Below are positions 43,888-52,617 of a stretch of 64,000 nucleotides of DNA, piece after piece. The translations under genes were made by a program, and so were the position numbers. Source of the DNA: Candidatus Kapaibacterium sp. (lineage in GTDB: Bacteria; Bacteroidota; Ignavibacteria; Kapaibacteriales; UBA2268); NCBI GenBank assembly GCA_026418625.1, contig JAOABA010000004.1:1-64000 (forward strand), in the 5' to 3' direction. The notes beneath the pieces were generated by a model. It saw nothing but the letters and a program-made list of their open reading frames with translations. It was not told the origin of the DNA and did no database searches. Each line of letters opens with the position of its first letter. Position 1 is the first letter of the stretch.

Positions 43888-44301
43888 TCAGTCTGTTTCA
43901 AAATTTTTTGGTTCCCAGTTCAAACCTTCGCAGGGTATATATTCTTTAGTTATGTGTTCATCAAATATTTTACAAAGTTGCCCAGTCTTATCAAAATGCT
44001 TACAAGAGCCGCAAAGTGTTGATTCTTCAACTTTTTTAATTCTTTGCTGAAATTTTTGGAATTGACGCCATCCGGGATAAGCTGCCACAAACCATAGTAA
44101 AAAAAGTATAATCCACCAGTATTGACGATATTCGAAGCTTGCAAGAAGAAGAAAACTAATTACAAATACAATAGCTGTCCTAAGAATCACACCCCAAACT
44201 ATTGAGCCTGTTGTTACTACGGGGTAATTTTCTCCATCAATTCCTTCTTCTGTTCCTTCGCGGAACATTAGAATATCTGTTATTTTATTAAATACACTCA
44301 T
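43888..44301 (-). CDS. Small membrane protein with C-terminal four-cysteine motif
   Basis: 137 residues from the ATG at 44301; longer in-frame readings add an unlikely basic leader. After a polar stretch with acidic residues (REGTEEGIDGEN) come two membrane segments (about 38-57 and 61-77). The soluble tail has C-x2-C-x8-C and a later cysteine (CGSCKHFDKTGQLC, IPCEG), suggesting a small zinc or redox site. I do not recognise the family. It heads the long reverse-strand run toward lptF/G. Confidence 0.6.
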   Translation of the reverse strand: MSVFNKITDILMFREGTEEGIDGENYPVVTTGSIVWGVILRTAIVFVISFLLLASFEYRQYWWIILFLLWFVAAYPGWRQFQKFQQRIKKVEESTLCGSCKHFDKTGQLCKIFDEHITKEYIPCEGLNWEPKNFETD

Positions 44302-44432
44302 ATTAATATATATAAATACAATATGGTATAACGAAAATATGTGAAAAAAGTTGATTTTTCTTTTTGTAAATTTCAATAATAAATAGTTTTAATGATATTT
44401 AATTTATTTTTCGAAAAGATTTTTTTATATAG

Positions 44433-46301
44433 ATGCAGAAAATAAAAATATTACCTGATGTTGTTGCTAATCAAATTGCAGCGGGGGAAGTAGTTCAACG
44501 ACCGGAATCTGTCATTAAAGAATTAATCGAAAATTCTCTTGATGCCGGCTCCGACTCAATCTTTGTTGTCGTCAAAGGTGCTGGGAAGCAGCTAATTCAC
44601 ATTGTTGATAATGGATTCGGTATGAGCAAGGAAGACCTTCTTTTGTCAGTAAGGCGACACGCAACAAGTAAAATTTATTCTTCTGATGACCTTGAAAGAA
44701 TTATAACTTATGGTTTTCGTGGGGAGGCTCTTGCATCTATCGCTGCTGTTTCCCAACTTGAAATCCGAACCAGACAAAAGGAAGATGAAATGGGCTGGAA
44801 GCTATTATCAGAGCCATCAAAGGAATTAATTATAGAACCTTGCATTACTGAAATTGGAACTCAGATTTTTGTTAAAAATTTATTTTATAATGTCCCTGCA
44901 CGAAGAAAGTTCCTGAAATCTAACCTGACTGAGTTCCGATACATTTCGGACACTATGATAAAGTTTGCTTTATCAAAACCTGAGATAAGATTTACATTTT
45001 ATGATGAAGATACTCTAATTTTCGATTTAAAGCCTTCAGATTTAATCAATAGGATAAAAGACTTATGGGGCGAAAACACTTCAAGTTCATTATTACCTGT
45101 TTATCTGGAAAATGAATATATCAAAATTAATGGTTTTATTGGAAAACCACATTTAGTCAAACAATCCAAATCAGGGCAGTATATTTTCCTGAACGGGAGA
45201 AGTATTATTAATAAATCAATAAGTCACGCAATTTTCTCAGCTTATGAGCATCTGCTGGAAAAAAGCGGAAATCCCTTCTATATAATCTTTATTGAGTTGA
45301 ACCCTGAATCCTTCGACGTAAATGTTCATCCTCAGAAAAATGAAGTTAAATTTGAAGATGAACGAATGATTTATGGGTTTATGAATAAAGCTGTTAGCAA
45401 GACACTTCAGGAAAACAATCTTGCTCCTGAATATCATTTTATCAACCAGCAAGTCTCTCAACCTTTTGGAAAAATAGACAACAATCAAGTTTCCCCCGAT
45501 AAAGATTATTTAATTGTTAATAAACTAACTGGGGAAATTATTGAGAAAACACAAACCAATAGCTTAAATTCAACATTTCCGCAATCTCATTACTATCCAA
45601 GACAACAATTCAACCATCGGGAACAGGCATTCACAAGTGCCTTCGATAAAATATTCGGAAATTCACCTAATGAGGATAAAAGCAATATTGACATTTTCAA
45701 AACTGAAACCGGAGAAAGCTCTGAATCCTCGAACATTTCTTATTGGCAGCTTCATAATAAATACATTTTAACCCAGACAGCAAACGGTTTGACAATTATA
45801 GACCAACACGCTGCCCACGAAAGAATTCTTTACGAAAAAGCTTTAAAGGCAATGAACCGAGAATTTTCCTATTCTCAACAGCTTCTTTTTCCGGTAACGG
45901 TAAAAGTTACCCCCACTGAAATGAAATTAATTGAGGAACTTAAAACAGAATTAAACAGTCTCGGTTTTGTCTTTGATTTTCTCTCAGTTGACAAGATTGA
46001 AATAACCTCAGTCCCTTTGGATACTATAAATGGGGAAGAAATAAATTCTTTCAGGGAAATTATCGAAACTTATGATGAATACCAGAAAGTCCGACATACA
46101 AACAAAAGAGACAATTTAGCCGCATCTTATAGTTGTAAATCAGCAATAAAAACAGGACAGAAATTAAGTGTTGAGGAAATGAAAAATTTGATAACTGAGC
46201 TACAAAAATGCGAAGTCCCTTATGCTTGCCCTCACGGCAGACCTATTATAATTGAATTCACTCTCGATTTCCTCGATAGGAAATTTGGAAGAATCCTATA
46301 A
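44433..46301 (+). CDS. mutL: DNA mismatch repair protein MutL
   Basis: 622 residues. GHKL ATPase motifs: ELIENSLDAGS, DNGFGM and TYGFRGEALASI. After a variable linker, the C-terminal domain holds the nicking endonuclease motif D457-QHA-x2-E463-x4-E468, so this is the endonuclease-type MutL found in bacteria without MutH. ACPHGRP near the end belongs to the same metal site. It nicks the strand to be repaired after MutS recognition. It is transcribed divergently from the lptF/G run. Confidence 0.95.
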   Translation: MQKIKILPDVVANQIAAGEVVQRPESVIKELIENSLDAGSDSIFVVVKGAGKQLIHIVDNGFGMSKEDLLLSVRRHATSKIYSSDDLERIITYGFRGEALASIAAVSQLEIRTRQKEDEMGWKLLSEPSKELIIEPCITEIGTQIFVKNLFYNVPARRKFLKSNLTEFRYISDTMIKFALSKPEIRFTFYDEDTLIFDLKPSDLINRIKDLWGENTSSSLLPVYLENEYIKINGFIGKPHLVKQSKSGQYIFLNGRSIINKSISHAIFSAYEHLLEKSGNPFYIIFIELNPESFDVNVHPQKNEVKFEDERMIYGFMNKAVSKTLQENNLAPEYHFINQQVSQPFGKIDNNQVSPDKDYLIVNKLTGEIIEKTQTNSLNSTFPQSHYYPRQQFNHREQAFTSAFDKIFGNSPNEDKSNIDIFKTETGESSESSNISYWQLHNKYILTQTANGLTIIDQHAAHERILYEKALKAMNREFSYSQQLLFPVTVKVTPTEMKLIEELKTELNSLGFVFDFLSVDKIEITSVPLDTINGEEINSFREIIETYDEYQKVRHTNKRDNLAASYSCKSAIKTGQKLSVEEMKNLITELQKCEVPYACPHGRPIIIEFTLDFLDRKFGRIL

Positions 46302-46389
46302 TAAAAGCATTCCAAATAATTTTTATTGATTAAAAAATTCCATAATTTAACATTTTCAAAATGTGTTAAATAACACAAAGGCTTTGATT

Positions 46390-49110
46390 ATGAAATTCAG
46401 TCTGCTAATCATAACTTTTATACTATTTAGTTTTATTTCATTTTCTCAAGATTGGAAAAGCGAAATAACAAAAACAAACGAGCTAATTATACAGGAGAAA
46501 TTCGAAGAAGCCGAAAAATCTGCTTTAATTTCTTTAAAATTAGCTGAAGAAGAATTCGGAAGTCAGTCTGAATATTATGCTCAAAGTCTTAGCCTTCTTG
46601 GTGAAATTAATTACAACATTGGAAATTTTGATAAATCTATTGATTATTACACAAAAGCAAAAAACTTAAAGAAAAAAACGCTGGGAGAGAAAAACGAAAG
46701 CTACTTAACTACATTGAATAATCTTAGTGTTGTATATCAATCCATAGGCAGATATTTTGATGCAGAGCCTATATTACTGGATATTATCAGAATTAAAAAA
46801 GAAATTTATGGTGAAAATGATACCTCTTATGCTGTATCTATGAATAATCTTGGACAGCTCTATACCAATATTGGTAAATATCCTGAGGCTGAAGATTTAC
46901 TAAAAAAATCATTAAAAATTAAAGGCGAAAAACTTGGAAATAATTCTTTAAGCTATGCAGTAACCTCAATAAATTTAGGTTATCTTTATAAACTACTTGG
47001 AAATTACGACGAAGCCATAAAATATTATGAAACTGCAGTAAATATCTATGAAAATTCAAAAAATGCTTCCATAATTTCCAAAGTCAGAGCCTTGAATTCC
47101 CTCGCCAATGTCTATATGGATATCGGTGAAAATCAAAAAGCTGAAACATTGCTTAAAAAGGCTGAAAAACTAAGCGATGACATTACAAGCACCAATCCAT
47201 CAGATAATATAAGCACAATGTATAATATCGGTATAATACATTGGGCTAACGGAAATTTAGCTCAAGCTGAAAAGATGCTTAATCAAACACTCGAAAAAGC
47301 CCATACTCATCTTGGAAATTCTCATCCTCTTTTTTCTTCCTGCTTAAATTCATTGGGGATTGTAAGGTGGCAGATGGGAAAATTAGATGAAGCCCTTAAA
47401 AACTTAAAAGAAGCTGTCTTTTTAAGAAAAATTATTTATGGAGAGAAACATCCTGCTTATGCAAATTCACTCCACGTACTTGCCGGATTACAAAAGGAAA
47501 TGGGAAATTTTGAAGAAGCTGAAAAAAATTATCGAATTGCCTGTAACTTATATATTCAAAAAATTAATACTTATTTCCCATTCTTGAGTGACAGGGAAAG
47601 AACAAAATTCTATGTGGAAATAAAAGAGCGTTTCGATTTATTTTATAATTATGTAATCTCAAGATATGATGAAAATCCGGTTCTTCTTGCCGATATGTTT
47701 AATTATCGCACAGCAACAAAAGCTATACTTCTCAATAGCCAAAAAACTCTTAGAAATAGAATCGCAGCTACTCAGGATAATTCAATAATGAATATCTACC
47801 AAAGTTGGAAGAATCATTGCATTGAACTTTCGAAAATTTATTCCCAAACCTTAAGAGAGACACAATTTTATGGCCAAAATATTGATTCATTGGAAACCGA
47901 AATAAATACAATCGAAAAAAATCTTTCAAGAAAAATCAGTTATATCGAACGGGAAAGAGATAAAAAGACTATAAAATGGGAAGACATCCGCAAATCTCTA
48001 TCAAACGATGAAGCAGCAATCGAGATTATCAGATTCAACACTTTCAACCGAAATTGGACTGATACTATTTTTTATGTTGCCCTGATTATCACAAGAGAGA
48101 CAGTTAATTTTCCTGATATAGTTTTACTTAAAAATGGGAAAGCTCTCGAAAACCGTTATTTCAGGAATTATAGTAAAAGTTTAATTTTCAGAATCCCTGA
48201 TAAAATTTCTTATAATGTTTTCTGGGAACAGATTGAAAGTAAAATCAAAGGTAAGAAAAATATATTCATTTCAACTGACGGAATTTATAATAAAATAAAT
48301 ATTTCCTCCCTCTTAAGACCTGATAATTCCTATGTTATTGATGATTTCAATATAAAAATAGTTTCAAACACTAATGAATTGATTTTCAGAGACAAAAAAT
48401 TCAAGTTGTCATCAAATCAAGCATTACTTTTTGGAAATCCAAATTTTAATAATACCCCATTTCCTCCCTTGCCCGGGACTAAAGAGGAGTTATCAAATAT
48501 TTCCGAAAAATTTATCCAAAAAAAATGGAATGTTCAGCTTTTTGAAAATGACCAAGCTACAGAATTAAACCTAAAAAAAGCTCCAAAAAAAGGCTTAATT
48601 CATATTGCAACTCACGGTTTCTTTTTTGAGACCAGTGATATCATCAATCCACAGAACATTTTTGGTTTGGATTTCAAAAAATTGCCAGAAAATCCATTGC
48701 TGACTTCAGGTTTAATATTTTCAAAACCGACACTTGAGGATTCAAAATCATTTTCTGATGAGAATAGTGATGACGGAATCTTCACCGCTTTTGAAGTCTT
48801 ATCAATGGATTTAGATAAAGTGGAATTGCTTGTCTTGAGTGCTTGTGAAACAGGGTTAGGGCAAATCAAAAACGGAGAGGGTGTTTATGGTTTGCAAAGA
48901 GCTTTTATGATTGCCGGTGTTAAAAATTTAATTATGAGCCTATGGAAAATCAATGACTTCGCTACTCAATATCTTATGAATGAATTTTATTCTAACTTAA
49001 CCACTGGCTCTAACCTCGATGATTCATTCCGGAAAGCAATATTATCAGCAAAAGAAAAATACAATCATCCATATTATTGGGGTTCTTTCATATTTGTTTC
49101 TTCTAATTGA
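46390..49110 (+). CDS. Exported TPR-CHAT protein (caspase-like peptidase)
   Basis: 906 residues from the ATG at 46390, chosen because a signal peptide (MKFSLLIITF to SFSQ) follows at once; an in-frame GTG lies at 46363. Residues 30-400 hold tandem TPR units of the 42-residue kinesin-light-chain type (YTKAKNLKKKTLGEKN and repeats). After a helical middle region comes a CHAT domain (about 640-906): GNPNF, catalytic H742 in ATHGF and catalytic C819 in SACETG, then GVYGLQRAFMIAG. CHAT proteases are clan CD peptidases related to separase and gingipain. Export suggests action in the periplasm or outside. Substrates are unknown. Confidence 0.88.
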   Translation: MKFSLLIITFILFSFISFSQDWKSEITKTNELIIQEKFEEAEKSALISLKLAEEEFGSQSEYYAQSLSLLGEINYNIGNFDKSIDYYTKAKNLKKKTLGEKNESYLTTLNNLSVVYQSIGRYFDAEPILLDIIRIKKEIYGENDTSYAVSMNNLGQLYTNIGKYPEAEDLLKKSLKIKGEKLGNNSLSYAVTSINLGYLYKLLGNYDEAIKYYETAVNIYENSKNASIISKVRALNSLANVYMDIGENQKAETLLKKAEKLSDDITSTNPSDNISTMYNIGIIHWANGNLAQAEKMLNQTLEKAHTHLGNSHPLFSSCLNSLGIVRWQMGKLDEALKNLKEAVFLRKIIYGEKHPAYANSLHVLAGLQKEMGNFEEAEKNYRIACNLYIQKINTYFPFLSDRERTKFYVEIKERFDLFYNYVISRYDENPVLLADMFNYRTATKAILLNSQKTLRNRIAATQDNSIMNIYQSWKNHCIELSKIYSQTLRETQFYGQNIDSLETEINTIEKNLSRKISYIERERDKKTIKWEDIRKSLSNDEAAIEIIRFNTFNRNWTDTIFYVALIITRETVNFPDIVLLKNGKALENRYFRNYSKSLIFRIPDKISYNVFWEQIESKIKGKKNIFISTDGIYNKINISSLLRPDNSYVIDDFNIKIVSNTNELIFRDKKFKLSSNQALLFGNPNFNNTPFPPLPGTKEELSNISEKFIQKKWNVQLFENDQATELNLKKAPKKGLIHIATHGFFFETSDIINPQNIFGLDFKKLPENPLLTSGLIFSKPTLEDSKSFSDENSDDGIFTAFEVLSMDLDKVELLVLSACETGLGQIKNGEGVYGLQRAFMIAGVKNLIMSLWKINDFATQYLMNEFYSNLTTGSNLDDSFRKAILSAKEKYNHPYYWGSFIFVSSN

Positions 49111-49112
49111 TT

Positions 49113-49892
49113 ATGTCTGACTTAAAAACATTAACCAATAACTTAAAGAAATTTGTTTCTTCGCTTAAATTACGCAAAAACCGTGAAGAAAGTCATCTTT
49201 TTATTGCAGAAGGACTAAAACTTTGCAATGAAGTATTCAACAGCAATTATAAAACTGAATTTATTGTAGTTCGTTCCGGATTTTCAAAAGAGACTGAAAA
49301 ATTATTAAACCAATTCCTTATTAAAGGTGTTGATGTATATATTTCGAGGAAACAGCAATTTGACCAATTATGCGAAACAAAAACACCTCAGGACATACTC
49401 GCTGTGGTAAGAATGTCTGAGAAAGAGAATAAGGCTCAAGGTCCATTTATAGCACTTGACGGAATAAGCGATCCGGGAAATTTAGGAACAATAATCAGAA
49501 CTGCAGACTGGTTCGGCTTTTCAAACATAATCTTAGGAAACTCTTCAGTTGATAAATTCAATTCGAAAACAATCAGAGCTTCAATGGGCTCATTTTTCAG
49601 AATGAACATCATAACGGCAAAAAACCTTTCGGAATTTATAAAGTCCAATTATCCTGATTACGATATTTATGGTGCTTGTTTGGATACTAAATTAAAAATG
49701 GAAAAAATAAAACCAAATAAAAATTTTGGTTTGGTTTTTGGTAATGAATCAAATGGAATTTCAAAAGAGACTGAAACTATTTTAACAAAAAAATTTATTA
49801 TCAGCGGATTTGGAAGGGCGGAATCGTTAAATGTTGGTGTTTCAGTAGGGATAGCACTATATTATTTTTCAAATTTTAACAAAATTTACTAA
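49113..49892 (+). CDS. SpoU/TrmH-family RNA 2'-O-methyltransferase
   Basis: 259 residues from the ATG at 49113, just after the CHAT gene. The SPOUT motifs are clear: motif 1 LDGISDPGNLGTIIRTADWFG, motif 2 FGNESNGIS, motif 3 AESLNVGVSVGIALYYF. The N-terminal substrate-binding domain (LRKNREESHLFIAEG) matches the RlmB-like rRNA group. It transfers a methyl group from SAM to a ribose 2'-OH, most likely of 23S rRNA; the exact nucleotide cannot be told. It is probably co-transcribed with the CHAT gene. Confidence 0.88.
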   Translation: MSDLKTLTNNLKKFVSSLKLRKNREESHLFIAEGLKLCNEVFNSNYKTEFIVVRSGFSKETEKLLNQFLIKGVDVYISRKQQFDQLCETKTPQDILAVVRMSEKENKAQGPFIALDGISDPGNLGTIIRTADWFGFSNIILGNSSVDKFNSKTIRASMGSFFRMNIITAKNLSEFIKSNYPDYDIYGACLDTKLKMEKIKPNKNFGLVFGNESNGISKETETILTKKFIISGFGRAESLNVGVSVGIALYYFSNFNKIY

Positions 49893-49913
49893 AAATTAAT
49901 TATTTTTAATATA

Positions 49914-49960
49914 TTAGTAATTGTCAATATTCCAAAAAGCTGATATTTTACAATTACTAA
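49914..49960. repeat. Inverted repeat upstream of plsY
   Basis: TTAGTAATTGT (49914-49924) and ACAATTACTAA (49950-49960) are perfect reverse complements around a 25-base loop whose inner part is partly complementary. No T tract follows on either strand, so it is not a classical terminator. It may be an operator or a 5' UTR structure of plsY. Confidence 0.4.
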
Positions 49961-50022
49961 AGAAAAAAAACGTTTATTAATCAATTATTTATTAGGTTTT
50001 TAATTTTATTTAAGATTTCATA

Positions 50023-50718
50023 ATGGAAAGTATAATTAAGTTAATATTAGTAATAATACTTAGTTATCTCATCGGTTCAATACCTTCTGCGGTAATAATT
50101 AGTAAAAGATTTTTCGGCTTCGACATTCGTGAGAAAGGCAGTGGTAATATGGGTAGCACCAATGCTTTTCGTGTTCTCGGTTGGAAATGGGGCATAATAG
50201 TTCAAGTAATGGATATATTAAAAGGTGTCATAGCAGTTCTTGTCATCGCTGAATTCGTAGGTAAAGACATTAATTTAGGAAATTACACTTGGTTTCAGGA
50301 TTCAACAATTGTAAAATGGATTGCAGGTTTATCTGCTGTATGTGGGCATATTTGGTCTGCTTTTGTAAACTTTAAGGGTGGTAAAGGTATTAACACAGCT
50401 GCCGGTATGTTGGTTGCAATTGCTCCAATAGATGTCAGTATCGCACTTGGTATTTTCGTATTGGCTGTTATTTTCTCAGGATATATCTCATTAGGATCTA
50501 TCTCCGCAGCTTTTGCATTCCCCTCATCACTTTTTGTTAGATACAATCTATTTCACGTTGATATTCCCGGATATAGTATTCTGATATATTTTTCTATTAT
50601 TCTTGCTGTTATTTTGATTTTTGCACATAGAAAAAATATTATTAGACTCTTGAAAGGCACAGAAAATCGTTTCACGAAACTACAGCTTATAAAGTGCAAG
50701 ACAACTAACCCAATCTGA
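50023..50718 (+). CDS. plsY: Glycerol-3-phosphate acyltransferase (acyl-phosphate type)
   Basis: 231 residues with five or more membrane helices. Conserved motifs: GSIPSAVIISKRFFGFDIREKGSGNMGSTNAFRVLG (split here as GSIPSA and GSGNMGSTN) and GGKGINTAAG, with AHRKNI near the end. It acylates glycerol-3-phosphate at the 1-position with acyl-phosphate, the first step of phospholipid synthesis. gpsA, which makes the substrate, follows 18 bases later; the pair is a common operon. Confidence 0.94.
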   Translation: MESIIKLILVIILSYLIGSIPSAVIISKRFFGFDIREKGSGNMGSTNAFRVLGWKWGIIVQVMDILKGVIAVLVIAEFVGKDINLGNYTWFQDSTIVKWIAGLSAVCGHIWSAFVNFKGGKGINTAAGMLVAIAPIDVSIALGIFVLAVIFSGYISLGSISAAFAFPSSLFVRYNLFHVDIPGYSILIYFSIILAVILIFAHRKNIIRLLKGTENRFTKLQLIKCKTTNPI

Positions 50719-50736
50719 TAATTTTTATAATTATTA

Positions 50737-51750
50737 ATGCTTTCAAACCAAAAAAAGCAAATATCTGTAATAGGTGCCGGCGGATGGGGAACTGCACTTG
50801 CAAAATTACTTATTGAAAATGGTCATAACGTTATTCTTTGGTCTTTTGAATCTGAAGTTGCCGATGAAATCAATTCAAAACATTCAAATTCTAATTATCT
50901 TAAAAATATTACTCTACCCTCTGAACTCTATGCAACTACAAACTTAAATGAAGTATTAAACAATGATTTGCTATTACTTGCAATCCCAACCCAATTCATT
51001 GTTGACACTATTTCAAAAGCAGATACTGATTTAAATAAAAAAATCATTGTTAATGTTGCAAAAGGCATCGAAAAAAACAGCCTTAAGAGAATTTCTGAAA
51101 TTTTGAAAGATAATTTCAATGTGCAGCCTGACTCTTATGTTATTATGACTGGTCCAAGCCACGCTGAAGAAGTCGCACGAAAAATCCCAACCACAGTTGT
51201 TGCTGCTTCAGAAAACTACTTGACAGCTAAGGAAATTCAAAGTATCTTTTCAAATAGTTACTTTCGTGTATATTCCAGCGACGATGTAATCGGCTGTGAA
51301 TTAGGCGGAGCCGTCAAGAATGTGATTGCTATCGCTGCCGGTATTATTGACGGTCTTGGTTTAGGCGATAATACTAAAGCAGCTTTAATAACACGTGGTC
51401 TTGCCGAAATGTCTCGTCTTGGCATAGCTCTTGGTGCTAATGCCCAAACTTTTTCAGGACTATCCGGCTTGGGAGACTTGATTGTAACTTGCAATAGTCG
51501 TTTCAGTAGGAACAGATACGTAGGAGAACAGATTGGTAGAGGCAAAAGTTTCGAAGAAGTTGTATCAGAGATGAAAATGATTGCAGAAGGTGTCTTTACA
51601 ACTCAATCAGCTTATGATTTGGGAATGAAGCACGGTGTTGAATTACCAATTGTCGAACAGGTCCATAAAATTCTTTTCGAAAATGTCAAACCAAGTGATG
51701 CTATAAATGACCTGATGACCAGAAAAACCAAACGAGAATGGTGGTGGTAA
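50737..51750 (+). CDS. gpsA: Glycerol-3-phosphate dehydrogenase (NAD(P)+)
   Basis: 337 residues. It reduces dihydroxyacetone phosphate to sn-glycerol-3-phosphate. NAD(P) loop G-A-G-G-W-G near residue 13-18, GPSHAEEVARKIPT, catalytic lysine region in ELGGAVKNVIAIAAG, and GLSGLGDLIVTC are all standard. It supplies PlsY, encoded directly upstream. Confidence 0.95.
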   Translation: MLSNQKKQISVIGAGGWGTALAKLLIENGHNVILWSFESEVADEINSKHSNSNYLKNITLPSELYATTNLNEVLNNDLLLLAIPTQFIVDTISKADTDLNKKIIVNVAKGIEKNSLKRISEILKDNFNVQPDSYVIMTGPSHAEEVARKIPTTVVAASENYLTAKEIQSIFSNSYFRVYSSDDVIGCELGGAVKNVIAIAAGIIDGLGLGDNTKAALITRGLAEMSRLGIALGANAQTFSGLSGLGDLIVTCNSRFSRNRYVGEQIGRGKSFEEVVSEMKMIAEGVFTTQSAYDLGMKHGVELPIVEQVHKILFENVKPSDAINDLMTRKTKREWWW

Positions 51751-51852
51751 TATCCTATTTACTTTTCTATCAATTTCAAAGTTAATAATTCCTTTAAATA
51801 AATAGTTAAAATCAGCTAATTTTGTATTTTAAAATTAGTTTAAAATATAATT

Positions 51853-52605
51853 ATGATAAGATTAAATGTAAATGTTGACCACGTTGCTACACTTAGAAAT
51901 GCTCGTGGAGGAACTGAGCCAGATCCTGTTACCGCTGCACTACTATCCGAAAACGCAGGTGCATCGGGTATTGTAACGCATTTGCGAGAAGACCGAAGAC
52001 ATATTAATGACCGAGATGTCAGGATTATCAAAGAAGTTCTTCAAACTAAACTTGATCTGGAAATGGCTGCCACCGATGAAATTATTGCAATTGCTTGTGA
52101 TTTGAAACCTGCACTCGTTACCATCGTCCCCGAAAAACGTATGGAAAGAACTACAGAAGGTGGGCTCGACCTAACAATTAACATAGAGTTTTATAAAGAT
52201 CTCGTTAAAAAAATGCACGATAATGGTATTGAGGTAAGCTTTTTCATTGAACCCTTGGAAAATCAAATTGAGGCTGCCTTGATTTCCGAAGCCGATATGG
52301 TTGAACTTCATACCGGAAACTATTCATTACTCAAAGACACAATAGAAATTAAAAATGAAATTGCAAGAATAAAATCTGCAGGAAGATTCGCCAAGCAATC
52401 TGGATTGAAAGTTGCTGCAGGGCACGGGCTGAATTATCTGAACACAACCGCTTTATGTGATGGCTCAATATTTGACGAATTCAGCATTGGTCATTCTATT
52501 ATTTCAAAATCAGTCTTTGTTGGCATTCAAACCGCTGTAAAAGAAATGCTCGAAGTTATTTACAAGGGTGAAATGCTTCATCTAAACAAAGACTTGAAAT
52601 TTTAG
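51853..52605 (+). CDS. pdxJ: Pyridoxine 5'-phosphate synthase
   Basis: 250 residues. It condenses 1-deoxyxylulose 5-phosphate with the PdxA product to form pyridoxine phosphate. Motifs: NVDHVATLRNARGG at the N-terminus, HLREDRRHI, TIVPEKR, VELHTGNY and AGHGLNYLN, and the late GHSIISKSVFVG. The next gene, asnB, starts 12 bases downstream. pdxA is at 20715-21704. Confidence 0.95.
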   Translation: MIRLNVNVDHVATLRNARGGTEPDPVTAALLSENAGASGIVTHLREDRRHINDRDVRIIKEVLQTKLDLEMAATDEIIAIACDLKPALVTIVPEKRMERTTEGGLDLTINIEFYKDLVKKMHDNGIEVSFFIEPLENQIEAALISEADMVELHTGNYSLLKDTIEIKNEIARIKSAGRFAKQSGLKVAAGHGLNYLNTTALCDGSIFDEFSIGHSIISKSVFVGIQTAVKEMLEVIYKGEMLHLNKDLKF

Positions 52606-52617
52606 TAGAGCTTTCCT

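Noticed and set aside
46390-49110. CHAT protein as part of a gasdermin or type III CRISPR-linked defence system
   Set aside because: It has a signal peptide, and no gasdermin, Cas or other defence gene is next to it.
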